This document shows, one piece after another, positions 1 through 4,897 of a DNA stretch of 5,597 bases. Under the pieces are notes generated by a model. That model worked only from the letters and a program-made list of their open reading frames with translations, searched no databases and had not been told where the DNA came from. The stretch spans positions 1-5,597 of the forward strand of contig PLZT01000671.1 in the NCBI GenBank assembly GCA_003152255.1. The letters are read 5' to 3'. Position numbers and translations under genes: made by a program. This DNA is from Methylocystaceae bacterium (GTDB lineage: Bacteria; Pseudomonadota; Alphaproteobacteria; Rhizobiales; Beijerinckiaceae). Position 1 is the first letter of the stretch, and every line of letters starts with the position of its first letter.

Positions 1-255
1 GAAGGACCGCGGTTTCACCGGCTCGCCCCGCTCCAGCGCCTCGCATAGCGTTTCGACCGTCATCACTGCTTCAATCGCGCGCGGCGTCTCCGTCTCCGGC
101 GTGGTGCCGGAGATGTCTCCGTTCTTCACGCGGCAAATGTAGCCCCGAAGACTTTCCCAGTGGACGCGCTGTCCCTCCTGCGGGTTCGGATACAGCACAG
201 AATAGCGTTCCTCGATCTTGTCCATGTAAGCTTCAAGCTCCGCAATGGTCGCCAT
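1..255 (-). CDS. Partial hypothetical protein, possibly Gfo/Idh/MocA-like C-terminus
   Basis: An open minus-strand frame of 85 codons runs from ATG at 255 off the left edge with no stop, so the C-terminal end is missing. The frame is open back to a TGA at 391-393, but ATG 255 was chosen because GAGGAG lies about 12 bases upstream; GTG at 264 is an alternative only 3 bases from that motif. The product starts MATIAELEAYMDKIEERY. Its later part, with WESLRGYICRVKNGD, then PRAIEAVMTVETLCEAL and GEPVKP, has the rhythm of the C-terminal end of Gfo/Idh/MocA sugar oxidoreductases (short helix, basic loop, final helix, G-x-PV). No NAD-binding domain precedes it, so it would be a detached fragment or an unrelated small protein. 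Strand choice rests on sensible composition and codon use. Function is not established. Confidence 0.4.
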   Translation of the reverse strand, partial: MATIAELEAYMDKIEERYSVLYPNPQEGQRVHWESLRGYICRVKNGDISGTTPETETPRAIEAVMTVETLCEALERGEPVKPRSF

Positions 256-388
256 CGTCGTCACCGGCTCCTCGTCTTCGGTTTGGCTGGAATACCTACA
301 CTCCCGCCGCGCCAAGTCTGCCTGCGTCGCCGTACCGTCGGCAAGAGCTTTCAGCGCGACGAAATGACGGCGCGCGGGGAGGGCAGGG
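256..388. other. Spacer between the left partial ORF and the vapC remnant, no gene seen
   Basis: The frame of the left partial gene stays open through here to 390, but without a well-placed ATG. The vapC-remnant frame also runs on to a stop at 296 with no recognisable content. Nothing RNA-like or repeat-like stood out. It probably holds the 5' region of the left gene. Confidence 0.4.
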
Positions 389-549
389 GATCAATTCAGA
401 GACATGCCCGTCGGTCGCCGCGAAGTCGCCGCCCTTGAACAGCAAGGGAGCGTTCATAGTCGCGGCGAGCGCGTAAGCGGCAATATGGAACGTAATCGGT
501 GCCGCCCCTGCGCGCCACAATTAAAGCGCTCAACGCCGATGAGGCTCAT
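389..549 (-). pseudogene. Remnant of a VapC-type PIN-domain toxin, 3' end only, frameshifted
   Basis: On the minus strand the frame from 520 down to about 389 encodes AAYALAATMNAPLLFKGGDF followed by AATD. This is the characteristic C-terminal end of VapC PIN-domain ribonucleases (typically YALA, then PLLFKGDDF and a TD ending). A TAA at 523-521 closes that frame. The preceding piece is recognisable in the neighbouring frame, where 549-499 encodes ERFNCGAQGRH, resembling the RFGKGRHP stretch that precedes LNFGDC in this family. A one-base shift near 499 joins the two. The usual LNFGDC segment reads ITFHIAA, so the conserved GD is lost. The N-terminal half with the first PIN acidic residue is absent, and no VapB antitoxin was seen. 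The remnant stops at the outer edge of the neighbouring inverted-repeat element. VapC normally cleaves RNA and is held in check by its antitoxin; this copy should be inactive. Confidence 0.6.
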
Positions 550-559
550 CCGGGGAGTC

Positions 560-592
560 GGGTTCCCGTACTCAAAGGTACGTAAAGCGACA
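560..592 (+). repeat. Left arm of long inverted repeat
   Basis: This 33-base arm begins GGGTTCCC and ends GTAAAGCGACA. Its reverse complement lies at 848-880 with a single mismatch (G568 here against T in the complement). Within the arm CGTAC (567-571) and GTACG (578-582) form a small 5-bp palindrome around TCAAAG. Identity falls off at the inner edge after 592, where a two-base indel separates the arms. Confidence 0.85.
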
Positions 593-641
593 TGACACCG
601 GCTGCGAGCCTTCCCGTCTACCATCCGAGCTGTTTGATCGG

Positions 642-821
642 ATGCTGCGGGACTCCGTCGCTTGGAAAACGCTACTGGCGACCTTTGATCGCCATGCAGG
701 GGCCGAATTCAAGCTGCCGCTAAACGAGCCAAGTCTTCGCAATTCTGTTGGACATCTCGCAAAATTCGACCTAACAGACATGGCCCCAAATAGGGGCCTC
801 ATGGCCAGCCTATCCAGTTGA
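642..821 (+). CDS. Short coding-like frame inside the inverted-repeat element, unknown function
   Basis: ATG 642 to TGA 819-821 gives 59 residues beginning MLRDSVAWKTLLATFDRH and continuing through AEFKLPLNEPSLRNSVGHLA and KFDLTDMAPNRG. The frame is open upstream to a TGA at 540-542, so the sensible-looking sequence (PSRLPSELFDR) begins before the ATG and crosses the left repeat arm. No other start exists there except CTG 630, and there is no clear ribosome binding site. Composition is balanced and protein-like, with amphipathic helix potential, unlike the Arg/Ala/Pro-rich shadow frames elsewhere in the window. I do not recognise the family. It may be the C-terminal relic of a longer gene captured by the element, or a cargo gene whose start was lost. 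It ends just before the AT-rich patch at 818-842. Confidence 0.35.
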   Translation: MLRDSVAWKTLLATFDRHAGAEFKLPLNEPSLRNSVGHLAKFDLTDMAPNRGLMASLSS

Positions 822-847
822 TAATATTAACGTTGTATAAAACCATG

Positions 848-880
848 TGTCGCTTTACGTACCTTTGAGTAAGGGAACCC
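848..880 (-). repeat. Right arm of long inverted repeat
   Basis: This is the reverse complement of 560-592 at 32 of 33 positions. The inner flank CATG (844-847) also matches the left arm once a two-base indel is allowed. Outward it continues to CCC at 885-887, mirroring the G-rich left tip. The small CGTAC/GTACG palindrome of the left arm is degraded here by one base (GTAAG). Confidence 0.85.
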
Positions 881-887
881 AAGACCC

Positions 888-1101
888 AAAGCGGACCACC
901 CAGGATCGAAAGCTGATGGTCAAAGAGCCGCGCACAAACGGTGGCCCTGGCTCGCTCTCGTGCTGGAAGGGCCGGAGCACGGCCGAACCATTCCATTACT
1001 GGTCATTGGGGTTTGGTCGCCCCAGATCGATCTAATCTGATAAAAGCTTTGAACGTGCCAAGCTACGCTCACTGCGAGCGCGGTCTAGGGGACCTGGCGG
1101 C
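888..1101 (+). promoter_or_regulatory. Upstream region of the cyclase gene, possible promoter and leader
   Basis: No convincing gene lies here. TCTAAT at 1031-1036 matches the sigma-70 -10 consensus at five of six bases, but the best upstream hexamer (TTGGGG, 1006-1011) is weak and 19 bases away, so the promoter is tentative. AGATCGATCT (1024-1033) is a perfect 10-base palindrome overlapping that -10. A 5-bp hairpin, CGCTC (1066-1070) with GAGCG (1076-1080), sits just before the ribosome binding site. AGGGGA (1087-1092) is 9 bases from ATG 1102 and fixes the cyclase start. Confidence 0.3.
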
Positions 1102-4100
1102 ATGAGCGATCTTCGCGACTGGTTGCGCAAAAACAAGCTCGAGCAATATGCCGACGCTTTCGAGGCGAACGACATCGATCTCGATATTCTCTCGGAGTTG
1201 ACGGAGCATGATTTAGAAAAGCTTGGCGTGTCGCTGGGCAATCGGCGGCGGTTGGTAAAGGCGATCGCGGAGCGCGCGGTAGGCGAGTCCGCGACAGCGC
1301 CTATGCCGGCCCCCGGGCTTGACTCGGGGGTCTCCAGCGAGGCCGAGCGGCGGCAAGTCACGGTTTTGTTCTGCGATCTGGTCGGCTCCACGGCGCTATC
1401 GTGTGCGATCGATCCCGAGCCTTTGGGCACGCTGATCCGGCGCTATCAGGACGCCGCTGCGGGTGCGATTGGGCGGTTCGGCGGCTTCGTCGCCAAATTC
1501 ATGGGGGATGGCGTTCTTGCCTATTTTGGCTTTCCGCGCACCTTCGAGGATGCGGCCGAACGCGCCGTTCGCGCCGCGATCGGTATCCTGGCGGAAGTCG
1601 GCGGCATCGCGGGCCCGGACGGGACGCGGCTTCAGGCGCGAATCGGCATCGCCACCGGTCTCGTCGTGGTCGGCGAAATCGTCGGAACCGGCCCCGCGCA
1701 AGAGCGCACTATCGTCGGCGAAACTCCCAATCTCGCGGCGCGACTTCAATCGCTCGCTGCGCCCGACACTATCCTCATAAGCGAGGCAACTCAGCATCTC
1801 CTCGGGGGGATGTTTGATCTCGAACCGATCGGCGAGCATGAGCTGAAGGGATTTGCACGCCCGGTTCCGGTCTGGCGCGCGCGGGGCGAAGCATCGGTCG
1901 AGAGCCGCTTTGCTGCGATCCGCACCGGCGGCAATTTACCGTTCATCGGGCGCGCACACGAAATGGGGCTGTTGCTCGACCGCTGGCGCCTGACTTGCCA
2001 GGGCGAGGGACAGATTGTCACCGTGATCGGCGAAGCCGGCATCGGCAAATCCCGCTCGATCGAGGCGCTGCAGGAAGCGCTCGTCGCCGAGCCGCACGCC
2101 CGCATCCATCTGCAGTGCTCGCCCTATCACAGCGACAGCGCGCTTTACCCGGTGATCCAGCATCTGGGTCGCGCCGCCCGCTTCGCCGCCGCGGACTCGC
2201 CAAGTGCGCGGATGGAGAAACTCGGCGCCTTGTTCGCCGAACGGGCGGCGTCGGACGCGGCCGCGATTCCGTTGCTGGCGGAACTGTTGACGATCCCAGC
2301 ACCGACCACGCCGCTGTCTCTGACGCCAGCGCAACGCAAGGCGGCGATCATTGCCCTCCTGGTCGACGAGATCGTCCGCCTTGGCGAGACCGATCCGGTG
2401 CTTCTGGTTTTGGAAGACGCTCACTGGATCGATGCCACCACGCTTGAATTTATGACGCGCTTGACCGACAGCATCGGTCCGGCCCGGTTGTTTGCCGTGG
2501 TGACCGCGCGGCCGGAATTCACGCCGCCCTGGCTGGCGCGGCCGCACGCGACGCTGCTGACGCTGGGTCGGCTGGGCCGCGTGGAATGCGCCCAGTTGGT
2601 CGCCGGCGTCGCCGCCTCGCACTGCCTGTCGGCGGAAACCGTCGCGGCAATCGTTGCCAAGACCGATGGCGTGCCGCTGTTCGTCGAGGAGCTGACCAAG
2701 AGCATGATGGAAGCGCCGGGGGAGGACAGCGCGGCGGTGCCAGCGACACTCAAGGATTCGCTCATGGCGCGGCTCGATCGCCTCGGCGAGGCACGCGAGG
2801 TGGCGCAGATCGCTTCGGTCATTGGCCGGCAATTCACGTTTGCTTTACTCGACGCGATTGCACCTCAGCGCGACGCTGAGCTCGAAGCCGCGCTGGCGAG
2901 GCTGGGCGCGGCAGGCATCATCTTTCCCGAAGGCCGCGGCGGCCAGGAACGGAGCTACAGTTTCAAGCATGCGCTGGTGCGAGACGCGGCCTACGAAAGC
3001 TTATTGCTGTCCCGGCGGCGCGAGTGGCATGAGCGCATCGCCCGCGCGCTCGAGGAACGGTTCCCCGAAATAGCGGCGAACGAGCCGGAATTGCTGGCCC
3101 ATCATTTTGGCGCCGCGGGGTTGGGTCTACCAGCCAGCGATTACCGCATGCATGCCGGCGACCGGGCGATCCGCCGCTCGGCCTACAAGGAGGCCATCGC
3201 CCATTTCTCGGCGGGCCTCAAGATTGCAGAAACATTGCCTGACGCCGCGGACTGCAAGCGCCGCCTCCTGGATTTTCTATTGAAACTCGGCCCGGCGTTG
3301 ATGGCCGTGCGCGGCACGCAGAGCGCGGAGGTCGAGTACACCTATCGTCGCGCCACCGAGATCGGCGAAAGTTTGGGCGACGTCACAGCATTGTTCAAAG
3401 CCAAATGGGGCCTATGGCATAGCGCCAATGTTAGGCAAAAGACAGCGCTGGCGCGCGACCGCGCAAACGAGTTGCTGGATTTGGCGCGGCGGTCGAACGA
3501 CGGCGATCTGTTGCTCGAAGCCTATCATTGTGGCTGGGCCACCGCGTTCTATCGCGGCGAAGTCGCCGCTACGCTCGATTTGGGCCGCATCGGCGTCGAG
3601 ACCTACGACGTAAATCGGCACCGCCACCTCGGCCACGCTTTCGGCGGCCACGATCCCGGCGTTTGCGCCCACATCTTGAGCGCCGTATCGCTGGAGCTAT
3701 CGAGCGACCGGGAACTGGCGAAAGGAAGCATCGCGCGGGCGCTTGCCCTTGCCGAAGCGCTCGATCAGCCCAACAGCCTCGCTCGTGCCCTCTACGATAG
3801 CGCCATGTGCTACCAGCTTGTTACCGATCGCGAGGCAACCTTCGCGGCCGCGCAACGCGTGGCGGCGCTGGCGGAAAAATTTGGGCTGTTGCCATATCGC
3901 GCGGGCAGCCTGCTTCTGATGGCCTGGGCAACCGCGCTTGGCTCGGGTGTCGCCGAGGCTGCGCAAATAATCGACTCCGAAATCGACAAGGCGACCGCCG
4001 TTCGTCCGTTGCCGCAATATTACCTCGGCTTGGCAGGCGAAGTGCTGCTCGCGTCCGGCCGGTCGGCGGAAGCGCTCGCGTTGCTCGACCGTGCGATTGC

Positions 4101-4314
4101 CGCGATCGACGAGCCCGGCGTCGGGTTCTATGTGCCGGAAATCTATCGCCTGCGTGGCGAATGCCTGCTCGCGCTCGGCCGCGGCAACATGGACGAGGCG
4201 CGGCAGGCTTTCGCGGCCGCGCGCGACATCGCCATTCGGCAAGGGGCAGTCATCTTCGAGCGCCGCGCCGAAGCATCCCTTGGCGAGATTACGAATATTC
4301 GGACTATCGGATAG
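1102..4314 (+). CDS. SAM-domain class III adenylate cyclase with AAA/STAND ATPase and TPR region
   Basis: This gene encodes an intact 1070-residue, probably cytoplasmic signalling enzyme expected to convert ATP to cAMP. Residues 2-58 form a SAM protein-interaction domain (NDIDLDILSELTEHDLEKLG). Residues 82-260 are a class III cyclase domain with all key positions: metal-binding D92 (LFCDLVGST) and D136 (KFMGDGVLAYFG), adenine-selecting K132 and T203 (ERTIVGE), and transition-state N210 and R214 (NLAARL). Only one cyclase domain is present, so the active form should be a dimer. An AAA_16/STAND-type ATPase follows: FIGR at 281-284, Walker A GEAGIGKS at 310-317, Walker B LLVLED at 434-439 and a TAR sensor-like motif at 468-470. 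Residues about 690-1065 are TPR-like helical pairs. No signal peptide or membrane segment was seen. The layout matches soluble adenylyl cyclase-like proteins common in Bradyrhizobium and relatives. ATG 1102 is supported by AGGGGA 9 bases upstream and by the SAM domain starting at once. The K/T pair favours ATP over GTP. The activating signal is unknown. Confidence 0.95.
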   Translation: MSDLRDWLRKNKLEQYADAFEANDIDLDILSELTEHDLEKLGVSLGNRRRLVKAIAERAVGESATAPMPAPGLDSGVSSEAERRQVTVLFCDLVGSTALSCAIDPEPLGTLIRRYQDAAAGAIGRFGGFVAKFMGDGVLAYFGFPRTFEDAAERAVRAAIGILAEVGGIAGPDGTRLQARIGIATGLVVVGEIVGTGPAQERTIVGETPNLAARLQSLAAPDTILISEATQHLLGGMFDLEPIGEHELKGFARPVPVWRARGEASVESRFAAIRTGGNLPFIGRAHEMGLLLDRWRLTCQGEGQIVTVIGEAGIGKSRSIEALQEALVAEPHARIHLQCSPYHSDSALYPVIQHLGRAARFAAADSPSARMEKLGALFAERAASDAAAIPLLAELLTIPAPTTPLSLTPAQRKAAIIALLVDEIVRLGETDPVLLVLEDAHWIDATTLEFMTRLTDSIGPARLFAVVTARPEFTPPWLARPHATLLTLGRLGRVECAQLVAGVAASHCLSAETVAAIVAKTDGVPLFVEELTKSMMEAPGEDSAAVPATLKDSLMARLDRLGEAREVAQIASVIGRQFTFALLDAIAPQRDAELEAALARLGAAGIIFPEGRGGQERSYSFKHALVRDAAYESLLLSRRREWHERIARALEERFPEIAANEPELLAHHFGAAGLGLPASDYRMHAGDRAIRRSAYKEAIAHFSAGLKIAETLPDAADCKRRLLDFLLKLGPALMAVRGTQSAEVEYTYRRATEIGESLGDVTALFKAKWGLWHSANVRQKTALARDRANELLDLARRSNDGDLLLEAYHCGWATAFYRGEVAATLDLGRIGVETYDVNRHRHLGHAFGGHDPGVCAHILSAVSLELSSDRELAKGSIARALALAEALDQPNSLARALYDSAMCYQLVTDREATFAAAQRVAALAEKFGLLPYRAGSLLLMAWATALGSGVAEAAQIIDSEIDKATAVRPLPQYYLGLAGEVLLASGRSAEALALLDRAIAAIDEPGVGFYVPEIYRLRGECLLALGRGNMDEARQAFAAARDIAIRQGAVIFERRAEASLGEITNIRTIG

Positions 4315-4428
4315 CGGCAACGCCACCGTCGGCTCACAAAGGACAGCGAGGAAGGTCGGCTCTTGGCATATGGTCGCTGGTTCCCACGCCGTCGTTTTCT
4401 GCTCCGCCGAGATACGGCTCCGGCGGAC
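4315..4428. other. Trailer after the cyclase gene, nothing recognised
   Basis: This 114-base stretch between the cyclase stop and the palindromic repeat has no clear gene, no G/C stem followed by a T-run, and no start site with a convincing ribosome binding site. The frames crossing it are antisense or out-of-frame extensions of shadows of the cyclase gene. Confidence 0.5.
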
Positions 4429-4519
4429 GGGAGCATGACAAAGTGTGGGGTGCGCCAAATGCCGGCGACTGTATTCCCGTAGAGGTCGCCTGTGCCGCCC
4501 CACATTTTGTCATGCTCCC
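4429..4519. repeat. Palindromic repeat element with 22-bp near-perfect stem
   Basis: GGGAGCATGACAAA followed by GTGTGGGG (4429-4450) is the reverse complement of 4498-4519 with one difference, which would be a G-U pair in RNA, so the transcript could form a 22-bp stem. The 47-base loop contains a second stem, GGCGAC (4464-4469) with GTCGCC (4485-4490). Outside the stem both flanks share GAC next to the G-run, so similarity extends a little further with a one-base indel. No T-run follows the right arm, which argues against a classic intrinsic terminator. It may be a dispersed palindromic repeat of the REP or intergenic-element kind that also stabilises or ends the cyclase mRNA. Its repetition in the genome is inferred, since only one copy lies in the window. 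Confidence 0.7.
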
Positions 4520-4897
4520 CGTCCCCGCAGCTCATGGCGCTGAATGACCCGGAGCGGTCCTTTGCGCGGGTTCGCGCCACAACCTCCGAAATCGGCGTCA
4601 AGTCGCCTTAATTCTAAAATTCGACTCAATTCATGGAAAATTTATAGCGGACACACTCGGGAAACACTCTCGCCGCGACGGAAACATATCTTTCCAAAGA
4701 AGATTCGACTGTGAATGGCATCGGACGCCCATCCGCCGCGGGTCATGGGATAAGCGCTTTCGATGACGACGGCATGGGGATTTTCGACCGCGCGATGGGT
4801 TGGCGGCATAGGCGGACACCTTTCGAGGAGCAGCGGCGTCGGCCGGAGGCGCCAGATTGCGGCTCATTCCCCGGCCCGTCTTGGGGGCGTCGGCTAA
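4520..4897 (+). promoter_or_regulatory. Intergenic region upstream of hpnA with AT-rich patch and small palindrome
   Basis: The likely control region of hpnA lies here. Positions 4609-4647 are strikingly AT-rich for this DNA and contain TATAGC (4642-4647) as a weak -10 candidate, but no good -35 sits at the right distance. GGAAACATATCTTTCC (4680-4695) is a palindrome apart from one C/C pair and could be an operator. ATTCGACT occurs twice, at 4619-4626 and 4703-4710. A GTG frame, 4711-4905, is open but lacks recognisable content. GGGGG at 4883-4887 is the only ribosome-binding-like run before the hpnA ATG. None of these sites matches a named regulator that I can identify. Confidence 0.35.

Larger units (their letters stand above)
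552..887. mobile_element. Putative miniature inverted-repeat element, Tn3-like ends
   Basis: Two long inverted arms (33 bases, 32 matching) enclose 255 bases. Outside the matched part both arms continue into a G-rich tip: GGGG at 552-555 on the left, and GGG on the complement of 885-887 on the right. Each arm reads from a G-rich tip through AAAGG to ACGTAAAG over about 36 bases. Tn3-family ends are about 38 bp, begin GGGG and finish in ACG(C/T)TAAG, so a Tn3-derived miniature element is a reasonable guess. No transposase or resolvase is present, so it would need help in trans. No 5-bp target duplication was found: the left flank is CATCC and the right flank AAAGC or AAGCG. It abuts the truncated vapC remnant, consistent with insertion into that gene. 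Alternatives are an invertible segment or a decayed IS with its interior deleted. Confidence 0.5.

Noticed and set aside
822..830. TAATATTAA resembling the TAATATTAC nick site of rolling-circle replicons
   Set aside because: The last base differs, it is not in the loop of a stem, and no Rep gene is present. Chance in an AT-rich patch is likelier.
847..1035. Plus-strand frame of 62 codons running from the right repeat arm to the cyclase upstream region
   Set aside because: It begins with GTG inside the repeat arm, has no ribosome binding site or family resemblance, and its composition is ambiguous.
1936..2832. Long minus-strand open frame of 298 codons inside the cyclase gene
   Set aside because: It lies wholly antisense to a strongly supported coding region, is rich in Arg, Gly and Gln, and has no domain-like content. 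Long antisense frames are expected in GC-rich genes.
3697..4503. Minus-strand open frame of 268 codons over the cyclase 3' end and palindrome
   Set aside because: It is antisense to the TPR region for most of its length, and its start lies inside the palindromic repeat. No recognisable protein.
4429..4540. Intrinsic terminator for the cyclase gene
   Set aside because: The stem is long and the loop large, with no T-run after the right arm, so it was described as a palindromic repeat. A termination or mRNA-stabilising role cannot be excluded.
3807..4547. Plus-strand frame of 246 codons in the +2 register of the cyclase end
   Set aside because: It overlaps the real cyclase frame, is Arg/Ala rich, and its tail only translates the palindromic repeat.
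4534..4611. 25-codon frame starting MALNDPERSF after the palindrome
   Set aside because: It is too short, has no ribosome binding site and shows no recognisable family.
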